From Umbilicaria muhlenbergii (lineage: Eukaryota > Ascomycota > Lecanoromycetes > Umbilicariales > Umbilicariaceae), in the NCBI GenBank assembly GCA_000611775.1, contig KK106982.1:3157992-3221991 (forward strand): a stretch of DNA of 64,000 nucleotides. Reading direction: 5' to 3'. Position 1 is the stretch's first letter. Every line of letters starts with the position of its first letter. The position numbers and the translations under genes are program-made. Below the pieces are notes generated by a model that had not been told where the DNA came from, ran no database searches, and saw only the letters and a list, made by a program, of their open reading frames with translations. Shown one piece after another: positions 37,501-46,851 of the stretch.

Positions 37501-38051
37501 TCTCTCGATACGGGTTCGGTGTTGTACAATCTTGAGGGTCACTCTTCATTAGTTGGACTCCTGGATCTGCAGCAAAATCGCCTAGTCTCTGCCGCTGCCG
37601 ACTCGACGCTACGTATATGGGATCCTGAATATGGACACTGCAAGAGCACGTTGAGGGCCCATACTGGAGCGATCACTTGTTTCCAGCATGACGGTCAGAA
37701 AGTCATCTCCGGATCCGATCGGACCTTGAAAATGTGGAATGTAAAGAGCGGCGTGTTTGTCAAGGATCTTTTGAAAGATTTAAGCGGTGTATGGCAAGTA
37801 AAATTCGACGAGCGCAGATGCGTCGCCGCGGTACAACGTAACAACTACACGTATATTGAGGTAAGCTATTCATCCTCCGTCTCCAAGAGATGTACTGATC
37901 TGATGCAACCTAGGTCCTTGACTTTGGCGCCTCTCGGGACGGTTTGCCAGAGCATAAACTTGGCCGCCGTATCGTGGTCAATACTGACGGTGTGGAGGTT
38001 GCTGACCCGCACGACAATACCCTAATGGAGGCCAACCCTGACGACGAATGA
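34524..38051 (+). CDS. cdc4: F-box/WD40 protein Cdc4, SCF substrate receptor
   Basis: Exons 34524-34955, 35026-37860 and 37914-38051 give 1,134 residues. The Ser/Thr/Pro-rich N-terminal half contains RLCFDIGGRTACFHEADNAL near the first splice. A dimerisation-like segment (MPPEMKTYVMYQLLRRCPKP) leads into the F-box (about 520-570, LLPLELCLNIVGYLDLKSLC). A basic linker follows (KRSKRKAITKSKATSRKQQR). A WD40 propeller of seven or eight blades starts near 740 (HQRHVVTCLQFDADKILTGS) with repeated SGSxD...VRVWD units and basic residues suited to phosphodegron binding. In yeast, SCF-Cdc4 ubiquitinates Sic1, Far1, Gcn4 and others after CDK phosphorylation. The N-terminal extension is long but ordinary for filamentous fungi. 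It could also be called a Pop1/FBXW7 orthologue. Confidence 0.93.
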
Positions 38052-39599
38052 TTTACGATTCTCTCATCGAAAATCTTGGATTCAACATCGGGTCCTTGGT
38101 TCCACGCTTCTTATCCTATCCTAACGACTTACCTAGACCATTTTCATTTTCAGCCGTCGAACTCAGCGTCATGATATCCTCCGCCCTTAGCTATCTTTGG
38201 CTGGGTCCCTATTTAACGACACCGCTTTCAATTGTTTGCATCTGGAAATAGAGTAGCATAGCGAAGGACGGCGTTCCGTCTTTCTGAGATGTTTGTTCAC
38301 AGTCATATCCCAAGCGTTTGCTCTTACTTCAGTTTGCCGTATGCGCTTCGGAGCATCTAGAATCAGCATCCGTTCCGCGCTTCACATCCGATCTTGCCCG
38401 CTGCTCGTATCCTGTAACGCCGTTGTCCAGCAGAGAGATCATAGAGTTTCAAAACACAGCTTGACTAGAATCATCGTCCACCTTCCCAGTGTGGACACAA
38501 GTGGTACCGTTTTTGATGATCCTTTTCCAAGTACAGGTCCAACGACATTTGGGAACAACTACTTCACGTGGATGTCTAGGTCTTTCATCTCAAAGGTCGA
38601 TTTACCCGTTAGCGTTCATGTTCACTCTAGGCGGGAGGCTTTATAGTATAGGAAGTCGCCATTACTCTTGCGCCTTCCGCCCGCCAGTTAGATGTCCAGC
38701 CGCTGTCATTCTTTTTCCGCCGGAGGAGCCATCGCGCCTAGCCCGCCATTTCAGCCCGAGCTTCGTAGGCACGCAGCACCGTGATTCGGACTGCTCTTCC
38801 CAAGAAACTTAGACTCAGGACTCGGGGCACGAGTTTATACGCTCGCGACGAGCCTCGCGGTGCTAACGCCTGCATGGAATGTATGAAACAGTTGTAAGAT
38901 GATGGTGGTTCCATTTTCAAAGGTAGTGCCGAAAATTAAGAAACGGGAACAGAAGATAGTCGTGGTAACAGCGATATTCGACGAATCCATGCAGATAGGG
39001 GAGCCTCGAGGGGTGATATTCGATTTGCATAAACGACCGTTGTAATCACACTAACTGGATGAGCTTGGGTGTCAATTTGAGATGGTGGATTGGGTTCTTC
39101 AGAAGGTATGCGATAACTAGGCAGGCTGAGCAGCATAATTACGTTGGAGGCGAAGTAGGTACCGTATGCCATCCGCCTTGCAAATCCAGAAACACCTGCG
39201 TATTGCGAGTAAGTGGGTTCCGGCTTCTTTCCTTTGTTCCTGCTTACGTTTCTACTCTACTTCAGCTCAAACTTCTAAACTCCTCAATGAACGCAACCAC
39301 AGATGGACCCAACCCTCGAGACCAGTTCCAAAGGAGTTTCGCGCCCTACAAAACTCGTTGGAGGACTGTTGCGTGCCAGACCAATCCAGCGGCTTCAAAA
39401 GCCCGCTCATAGAGCCTTCCCCCTGCCACACACGGTTTTCTAGTTCAGACAACAGGCATGATAGGTATCTCATTCGAAGCCGAGGCTACGAAGGCACCCA
39501 CTGAAAGTGCCCGATACAGCAGTCGAAACGGTGTAATTCGACAATGAATATAACCAGGATCAGAGAGAAGGCATTTGATTTCTTCGCGCTCCCCCACTA
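38052..39599. other. Intergenic after cdc4
   Basis: About 1.5 kb with only short frames lacking family-like patterns on either strand. Nothing is supported. Confidence 0.55.
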
Positions 39600-40323
39600 A
39601 ATCAGAGACGAGTGTACTCCAGCCTACTTTCACCCTTGGAGGAAGCGGATCATCGGAGATTGTCGCATTGCTCCAAGCCAGCGATTCTTCTGACAAACCG
39701 CCATGTTCATACAGAATCGTCGAATATTATATGCGATACTTTAGCCATCCAGTTGTGTATCGATACCTGGTGGTTCTTGTGGGAAACTCCTGAGATCATA
39801 TATTTACCGGCAGGGACAGCACTTGAGACGAGGTTTGCTCACGATATTATGGAACGATCACACGGGTCGCCATGGAAAGGTGTGACATGGCCTCGCCCCA
39901 GCATCAGAACTTTCGACCCTCTTCATCAAGCTCTCGTACGGGTTCCATCTGTGCTAAGCACGTTACCAAAGCTGGAAGAGTTTCATATCTGATACGTGAT
40001 GAAAGTTGACGGAGTGAAAGTATTGCGAGGACAACGCTATGGAGCCCTTGGCCACTCTCAAAGGTCTAAAAGTGGTCAACGTCGTAGGAGATTTGGAGAG
40101 AGAGAATCTAGCGTACCTGCTGATAGCCATGAAAAGGCCTAAAGAGGAATACCACTGGAGTTCGAGGGCTCAGAACCATGATAGAACTGTAGGCATCCAC
40201 CAACTCGCCTCATGGACGAAGAATAACAAGTGCAAGGCAAACTCGATACACTGGGGGGCTTTCCTGGCGTTGCTGCGACTTAATCACGCTTGTTCTATGA
40301 TGAAGAGTTCCTACCTCATCTGA
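39600..40323 (+). pseudogene. Broken fungal 'LTNRQIYxE' type gene remnant
   Basis: A plus-strand segment (from about 39612) reads ILLTNRHVHTESSNIICDTL ... CIDTWWFLWETPEI, which resembles a helix common in many fungal proteins of the form LLLTCRQIYxEAxxxLY. The frame is interrupted by a stop at 39990-39992, after LPKLEEFHI. Homology-like sequence resumes in another frame at 40039 (LATLKGLKVVNVVGDLEREN), typical of the C-terminal part of such proteins. No upstream start is convincing. I read it as a gene disabled by at least one stop and one frame change; undetected introns are the alternative. Confidence 0.4.
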
Positions 40324-40400
40324 TCGTCTGTTTCCCCTAATCTCCTTTTCGCGATGTCGAAGCCGGTATAGAGAAAGAGATCTTAGAGGCTAACACTGGG

Positions 40401-41492
40401 CTAGCCTCTCGCCGAGGGGCTAAAGGATTGCGCTGTTGTGAGGCTATGGTCAACAGCAACTTCGGTTGGCACATGGTTCTTTCTCTGGTTCCCCAGGCCT
40501 GTCGCAGCAAGTACTGCCCATCTTATGCTGTTTATGCCAAGTTTCTTCCCATGTCCGAGCGATTTCTCAGCACTGCAAGTCAAGATCTCCCCCAGGGCAC
40601 CTGGACCATCGTTGGTTGATGGTTGCACTTTCCCGCGCACATGGTCCACGATTTTTCTCAGCTCAAGAGTGCAGTGTTGGAGCTTCGCTGCCGACGGAAG
40701 TTTGGGTCCAGGCCACACGATGCGATCGACCTTCGATAGGATCACCTGGTGGGGTATAGCATTTTGTCGGAAGAGTGCCAGTATTTGTTCGTCAGAGCTC
40801 TTCAGACCATGTAGAGCATCGACTAATAAGAACGCTCTTCGTAACCTAGAGTCTGTAAGCAACCAATTTGCCACTGCCGGCATCAATGGGAGGCCGTACT
40901 GTTTTCTCCCAACCAGGTACTTCATGATCTCAGTCCCCCAGTCGTCCCGACTTCCCTTCCCATACCCCATCATGTCTAGTACGACCAACCTGCCGGGATT
41001 GCCCACTGCGTCTTCGCCTCCAACAGCAAATCCGTTCATGGTTCTTGTCCTCCCGGGCTTGCTGCTTGTATGGCATATGTTGCGCCCGAGCAAGGCATTG
41101 AGAAGAGTGGATTTACCGACGTTGCTGCGCCCTAAGAATGCGACTTCGGGTATCGAAGTCAGGTTAACAGTCCGAAATTTGGAAGCGGAGTACAAGAGGG
41201 AAGGCGGATGAGCAAGGAAAAAGCGTTCGGCGTGGGCTAGTTGCTGCGGGGTGGGAGGGGTAGTATCCCAATAATAGGATAGCACAACATTCGAATGGAA
41301 AGGTGCTATCGGAGAAGAAGCTTGGAGCTTCGGTCGGACTTTTAGGGCTGGGTGTTGGGACTCCTCTGTACTCGTACTCGTACCGTTGCAGCGAACCAGA
41401 ATAGAGGATGTAAAGCGCGGTAGTACTCGTCCACCAACGGCCGACTTGTGTGCATGACAAATGTACGATCTGCCGCCGGCAAAGATAGACAT
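40401..41492 (-). CDS. Mitochondrial EngB/YihA-type GTP-binding protein
   Basis: A single exon of 363 residues. The first 60 residues are basic and Ser-rich (MSIFAGGRSYICHAHKSAVG), consistent with a mitochondrial presequence. The TrmE-Era-EngA-EngB GTPase core has G1 FLGRSNVGKSTLLNALLG, a G2 region with PGRTRTMN, G3-like VVLDMMGYG (DxxG is D-M-M-G here), and G4 LSKVDRI (SKVD in place of TKxD). An insertion of about 30 residues after G2 is seen. Bacterial EngB assists large ribosomal subunit assembly; the fungal protein probably does the same in mitochondria. The gene is divergent from fmc1 with 177 bases between starts. Confidence 0.9.
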   Translation of the reverse strand: MSIFAGGRSYICHAHKSAVGGRVLPRFTSSILVRCNGTSTSTEESQHPALKVRPKLQASSPIAPFHSNVVLSYYWDTTPPTPQQLAHAERFFLAHPPSLLYSASKFRTVNLTSIPEVAFLGRSNVGKSTLLNALLGRNICHTSSKPGRTRTMNGFAVGGEDAVGNPGRLVVLDMMGYGKGSRDDWGTEIMKYLVGRKQYGLPLMPAVANWLLTDSRLRRAFLLVDALHGLKSSDEQILALFRQNAIPHQVILSKVDRIVWPGPKLPSAAKLQHCTLELRKIVDHVRGKVQPSTNDGPGALGEILTCSAEKSLGHGKKLGINSIRWAVLAATGLGNQRKNHVPTEVAVDHSLTTAQSFSPSARG

Positions 41493-41669
41493 GGAATAAT
41501 TATTGAAAGCTGTGGGGCAAATATCAGAGAGGGATGTGGACGTATGTGAGGGTGAGGGATTCCAACAGTCGGAGTTTTGCTTGCGCTAAGCCCCGGTCAC
41601 CATCGGACATGCACCTTTCCTCCTCACCAGCCAGGCTTGTCCCTCCACGTCTGCATCGAAGCATCCGCC
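41493..41669. promoter_or_regulatory. Bidirectional promoter, EngB-type gene / fmc1
   Basis: Only 177 bases separate two divergent start codons, both of genes for mitochondrial biogenesis factors. A shared promoter is the simplest reading. No specific factor site is claimed. Confidence 0.5.
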
Positions 41670-41996
41670 ATGCCGCCCTCACCATCCCATCTTCGCTCCC
41701 TATACCGATCTATATTGCGTGAGCTACCGCATCGACCGCTGTCGACCCCGTCACCCATTCAACGCCGTATTCGCACCTCGTTCTCCACGACAACATCATC
41801 CCCAGACAACACTGCGCTGCAAGTGGAGCAAGCAGAGCAATACATTCAGTACATGAAGGCACAGAGGATGTATGCCACCTTGTTAGAGAGATACAACCCA
41901 GGGATGTCAATGGATGAGGAAGAGAGGGTTAGATTGACGGCCAGGAGGGTGGGTATGGAGCTCCCGGAGGAGTGGCGGTCCGGCCAGAAAATGTAG
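41670..41996 (+). CDS. fmc1: LYR-motif ATP synthase assembly factor Fmc1
   Basis: A single exon of 108 residues. I chose the ATG at 41670 because it places the LYR motif (HLRSLYRSILRELP) right at the N-terminus, as in the family. An upstream extension of the frame has no ATG in a better place. A second helix (VEQAEQYIQYMKAQRMYATLLERYNPG) and an acidic third segment follow. In yeast Fmc1 stabilises Atp12 during F1 assembly at high temperature. Size and LYR position fit well; another LYR family member is a less likely alternative. Confidence 0.82.
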   Translation: MPPSPSHLRSLYRSILRELPHRPLSTPSPIQRRIRTSFSTTTSSPDNTALQVEQAEQYIQYMKAQRMYATLLERYNPGMSMDEEERVRLTARRVGMELPEEWRSGQKM

Positions 41997-42595
41997 CGTG
42001 TGTACGATATTACGAGATCCATGCAGTGACAAGCGGTGTATGGAGTGCTTTATAGGAGTATGGAATCGCACCAGTTATGGTAAGGGGGGTCTTCCCAGCA
42101 GTACTAGCCAAGCAGCTGATCACTCTGTCCAGCAGTAGTCTCACTATAAACAGGTTCTCGACATTCCTGGACGACTATTACTGTCCATATACCATGGTCA
42201 TAAGAGTGGCCTCACAAACTGTTTTCTCCATCACCATCTAGCAGCGTGAGACCCGTACTTGGACATCATTTCGGTGCAATCTCTTCCACCGAAGAGTCTA
42301 CCTTGGCGTGGACATTGCAAGTCCTATAAACATCCTCTACGCCGCCATCTTCCGTGTTTCTTGACACTCAGTAATTTCCATAGTTTCGTCGCAACCAGAA
42401 TATTCAATCAGGTCTCAGAAATCTTGGCATCCATGTCCTATAGATTTTCGAGTTGTTGCTGTTCAAAAAATCCCTGCATTATGGACTCCTGAGCATGTAC
42501 ATAAATATCGACGCAGACATCAGAAACACAACTGCAAAGGGCTCATGGCATTATCCAATCTACCGTCCCGTCCTCAATCTCTCATCCCAATACCG
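41997..42595. other. Intergenic fmc1 to orphan ORF
   Basis: About 600 bases, shared 3' region of two converging genes. Nothing is recognised. Confidence 0.55.
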
Positions 42596-43216
42596 TCATT
42601 GGCCCGGACTTTCGCTGTCTGATGGTCCGTCGAGTTCTTCATCCATTCTATCCTCATCGTGATCGAGCCCCAGATCCTTGTGGACGAGATCACAGTAGAC
42701 ATCTTTGATAAGGCCAATCCATCCTTGCTTATTTTTGTACAGTACCCCAAAGTCTTGCTCCGAACTATTCTCATTTACCAGCGTCGTGAACAGTTTCCAG
42801 TCGACTGCACGTTTGTCTTCACGAGCCTTTCGTGCAGTACCACTCAAGTATATCATTGCGTGCGCCATGATGTATTTTAATTCATGATCACATTGCTCGA
42901 AGTCAATCTTCGGCAGGCTGGTGGATGCAGCGACTTGAGGGGCCTCGTTGTCGTCGGATACTTCCTCCTTGTAGGACACTTCCTCCTCGTCGGAGTCAAT
43001 GATCTCAATTATCATAGGAGCATCATTATCCTCTAAAGCTGAACGATATGCGCAGACAATGTCAGTCAAACGTAAAAGTTTCACATCGCTGCGGCTGGCT
43101 TTGTTGAAAGCCTGGCGAATATTGATTACCAACTGTGTATTGACAGCATCACAAACAGGACGAGGAGCCGGTCGGTTTTGATAAGGTGGTCTCATCATGT
43201 GTACCATGCCTTGCAT
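42596..43216 (-). CDS. Acidic protein of unknown function
   Basis: A frame of 206 codons from the ATG at 43216; the start could also be a later Met (MVHMMRPPYQN). The central part is strongly acidic (IDSDEEEVSYKEEVSDD), followed by a helical, well-formed domain (FEQCDHELKYIMAHAMIYLS ... RAVDWKLFTTLVNENSSEQD ... KQGWIGLIKDVYCDL). The C-terminus is again acidic. No signal or membrane segment is seen. I do not recognise the family. Isolation among poor sequence makes a lineage-specific gene plausible. Confidence 0.5.
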   Translation of the reverse strand: MQGMVHMMRPPYQNRPAPRPVCDAVNTQLVINIRQAFNKASRSDVKLLRLTDIVCAYRSALEDNDAPMIIEIIDSDEEEVSYKEEVSDDNEAPQVAASTSLPKIDFEQCDHELKYIMAHAMIYLSGTARKAREDKRAVDWKLFTTLVNENSSEQDFGVLYKNKQGWIGLIKDVYCDLVHKDLGLDHDEDRMDEELDGPSDSESPGQ

Positions 43217-43819
43217 TCGGTACACTTGTTTCCCCTACCGAAAGCGAGTTGGGTAGTTGCCGATAGAGGTTGGATCTTATCACACATTCGTTCCCTCTTA
43301 TATCTTACTGCAAGATCCTCCGAGCCAGTGGCTTGTTTCCCACCTGTGTAAGAATCTAGCCGAATCCGCCCACGTAGACCGTACATACGCGACCACCTGG
43401 CACTGGACCATTCCACAGTATGTGACGTCAAGCCGATCTCTAACAGGACATGCGCTACGTGGTTGCCGATGCGAATGGCGTTTCATGATGATAAAGTTTT
43501 GTCCGCGCTGGAGGCTTACCGTAATGTGCTGGCAAGTCGGAGTCCTACAGTCGATGCTCTGCGATCTGTCGATGTTGGTTGTCCAACCACCTCGAAAGCG
43601 CAAACATGGCAGCTTGGGAAGCCTGGAATTGCTCCACAGCTGCCAAGACTTCGGTGGCACTCAATAGAACACAGAGGCTTGCCTGTAAGGATCTAATATT
43701 TGTCATCTGAATTTGAAGATGGGTCATCCGGGAAGGATTATTTTCAGCCTCTCGCCATCCGTTCCCTTCGGCTGCAAAATCCACCACCGCCCATTTGACT
43801 TGGATCCTCTTCTCCCGAG

Positions 43820-43945
43820 GCGATCGTTGTGCAACGTAGGGAACAGACATCCTCGAATGGGATGCAGTAGTGATGAGTTAGCAGCGGTAAAGGAAACCAA
43901 TTCCCCTGCGGAGAGCCGGGTCCTTTGGTAACAACAGTGGTACTG
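43820..43945 (+). repeat. Diverged direct repeat, copy 1
   Basis: It aligns by eye with 44270-44395. Shared blocks are cgatc-ttgtgcaac-tag-gaaca near the start and ccgggtccttt near the end, with moderate identity between. Confidence 0.5.
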
Positions 43946-44269
43946 TGACCGACAGGCGAACCATTAAAAGAAGTAGCAGTTTGAGGCGGAGAGATCCTTA
44001 GCAGCGTAATGATAAGGAACAGCACAGTGTCGTTCGGAAAGGCACGAGTATAGCGCTGGAGCTCAACGACTTCAGCCTTCGGCATCTGCGCATTTTCACG
44101 TCTTAGAAATTCTCATCGCTAACAGAATATCGAGGGGGGCCCTCCTCACCAGATGACTGCCACCTGTTTGGATGGTTGACGGTCTGGGCCTGCTGGAGGC
44201 GTTGGCAACTTGGGAAGATGCGGTACCCGCGATTACGGTTCACTCAGCCGGCAAGCCTCGCTCTCCACC

Positions 44270-44395
44270 GGTGACGATCATTGTGCAACATAGAGAACAC
44301 TCGTCCTTTGCCAGGATCCAGTGTAAATGCACAACTAGCTAGCGGCGAAGAAAACAATGTTCGCAGCAGAATACCGGGTCCTTTGACAGCAAGCG
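44270..44395 (+). repeat. Diverged direct repeat, copy 2
   Basis: It pairs with 43820-43945 and lies about 450 bases downstream. On the minus strand both copies encode a VxKGPG-containing peptide in an open frame, so the duplicated unit may once have been coding. Confidence 0.5.
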
Positions 44396-45360
44396 TGATG
44401 CTCCAGTTTATGTAGGTGCCCGATGGACCACTGGCGGTGTTGGTCGAGGCCCGTTTCTGGCCTGTTTCTTGCCTGTTGATATTCTTTTCTTCGCACGACC
44501 CGCGGTTATGGCACCCATGCACTTGCAGGGGGTTTGACCTGGTCCCTGGGAACCCAAGGATCGAGAGACGAAGGACCCTTGTCCGAGTAGTGGTAGAGTA
44601 CAGGTGCAGGCCTCCAGAGTGCACGACGGTAGTCGTATCACTTCTCAACGATACTTGATAGACGGAAATGTTTGGTGGTGAAATGGTAGTGCTTGACTGC
44701 TGCTCCCCTTGCGCAGTTGGCCATTGCCGAGTATGTGCTCAGGCTCTGACGCTGTTCTCTTCTTCAATCGAGATCGTGCCACCAAGTGTGTCGTCCAGTC
44801 AAACCGGCCAGAGTACGCCTTTCCCAAAGCGTGAAAGCCCACATGAACAACTCGCAAAAACCAGGCACCCCGCTACCATATTATCTACGCTCCCACCTGT
44901 TCACCACTAGCCTCAGCCAATAATGAGGCATGTCATGATCAGAGAAGCATCATAATCAATCACCATCATGGTCCACCTCGTAATAACCGGCTTGGACGGC
45001 CCGCGAACTGTGATGGCCATGCCGGACTAGAACAATGGACGACAACCTAAGGCCACCACGGATCGGACTCGGCGGCCATGGTCTGTTGCATCCAAAAACT
45101 AGGGGAGACACCCATGGGGCTTGTTCTTTAGCGTGCTGGCCTAATCAAGAGCCGTCCCGCCCTAGACGCGAACATAAAGCCCGTGGCTCGCTGATTGCGC
45201 ATGGCTTCATCACTCCTCATCACTCCTCTCTACCTCCGCTCCGCCTGTGTCGTGCGATTACGGCTTGCCTCAAGTGGCGAGGTGCGCCATCATTGTGCCA
45301 ACATGCAGCCGCACTGATCCGTATACAGTCACTTCCCTTGATTATTGATCGCCAGCAATC

Positions 45361-46851
45361 ATGGCCGAAGTGCTTCTCGAAGCTGACGAGGTACGCTTCG
45401 GCAAGTGACTCTGCTCAGACCAACGGGAGCTAATTCGTCCAGCATCTATCCCAAAATGATGACATTCTGTAGGTACCCACCCACGCCACATTATCTCGGT
45501 ATGATCTACTCCTTATCCTTACACATACCAAGGGAACTCGATTCGAAGTCGCTCAGCGCCAGCGTCTTGGACTACGAGTACGAGAATGGAAGACGTTATC
45601 ATGGGTATAAGGCGGGGCGTATGTGGACATTTTTCGTTGGCAAGTCCGGTCGACTGACCCTTGAGACAGATTATCCCATACCGAACGATGAGGTATACTT
45701 CGTGGCTTAGTGTCTAGGCGCATGACGTTTTCTGATCCAAGCGTCTCTGCAACAGTCCGAGCTCGACCGTCTCGACCTACAACACCACCTCCTGACCGTG
45801 CTGCTCGGTGGGAAACTACACTTGGCGCCGCTGAAGGAACCCAAGAAGATTCTAGACCTCGGCACCGGTACTGGTATTTGGGCAATTGACATGGCAGATC
45901 TATACCCGGATGCAACAGTGATTGGAACGGACCTTTCGCCTGTACAGCCTCAATGGTGGGTAGCCTCCACTAATATCTCTCCTCTGGAATGCTGACGACT
46001 TTTACTGTAGGGTTCCCGACAACGTCCACTTCGAGATCGAGGACGTGGAGAGCGACTGGACATACACCGAAGACTCGTTTGATTACATACACATTAGGAT
46101 GTTGATCGGGGCTATCTCAGACTGGAGTTCCATCATACGGAAAGCCTACAGGTACTGACAATCCATGGGCATTCTCCACTATGATGCCCCTACTGAGAGT
46201 CCCTCTATATAGGCACTTAAGACCAGGCGGCTTCGTCGAAATCCAGGAACTCGATCCGCGAATGACAAGCGACGACGATAGCCTCCGCCCCGACAACATC
46301 TCCAGGATTTGGTCCAACCTAATCTGCGAAGCCTCTGAGAACTATGGCCGCCCCATCCCTCGCGTCACGGAGTACAAGTACTGGCTCGAAGAAGCGGGCT
46401 TCGCGGAAATCAGGGAGACGATCCACAAGCGTCCTACGAATACATGGCCCAAGAACAAACAGCTCAAAGAGGTTGGAAAATTCCAACTCTTGAACTACTC
46501 AGAGGGTTTGGAAGGCTTGTCGGTTGGATTGTTCACGAGAGGCTTACAGTGGCAGCCGGCGGAGGTGCAGGTGTTGGCGGCGAAAGTGAAGACGGAGTTG
46601 AAGAACAAGAGTATACATTCGTATCAAAATATGTACGTCGTCCTTTTCTTGCTGTGATATAGGATTCGACAGGACCGAAGTTGACGGATTCCAGGGCCGT
46701 TGTATACGGGCGAAAGCCTGAGACGGCGCCCCCAAGTACAGGGGCCAGAAGCGGGAGAAGGAGCCTTGGCGCTTCCCGGCCGACAGACAAGACAGCTTCA
46801 AGCACAAAGGACAACGCTTCCGCAAGGAAATCCAATGGCTCGGGTACATAA
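45361..46851 (+). CDS. LaeA-like SAM-dependent methyltransferase
   Basis: Eight exons: 45361-45390, 45443-45468, 45533-45618, 45670-45692, 45756-45955, 46011-46151, 46213-46632, 46695-46851; 360 residues. Several exons are 23-30 bases. The intron 45619-45669 is 51 bases with no in-frame stop; splicing it yields YKAGHYPIPNDESELDRLDL, a hallmark of this family. Preceding it is VLDYEYENGRRYHGY. SAM motif I is ILDLGTGTGIWAIDMAD (about 87-103), then VIGTDLSPVQPQW, VPDNVHFEIEDVESDW, FDYIHIRMLIGAISDW and LRPGGFVEIQELD. The C-terminus after the last splice (AVVYGRKPE) again matches the family, followed by a Ser/Thr-rich tail. Some relatives (LaeA) control secondary metabolism with velvet proteins; many are uncharacterised. 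No biosynthetic cluster lies nearby. Confidence 0.9.

Larger units (their letters stand above)
43217..45360. other. Gene-poor region with a diverged duplication
   Basis: About 2.1 kb without a convincing gene. Two related segments (43820-43945 and 44270-44395) are listed separately. The final few hundred bases should include the promoter of the methyltransferase gene. Confidence 0.5.
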
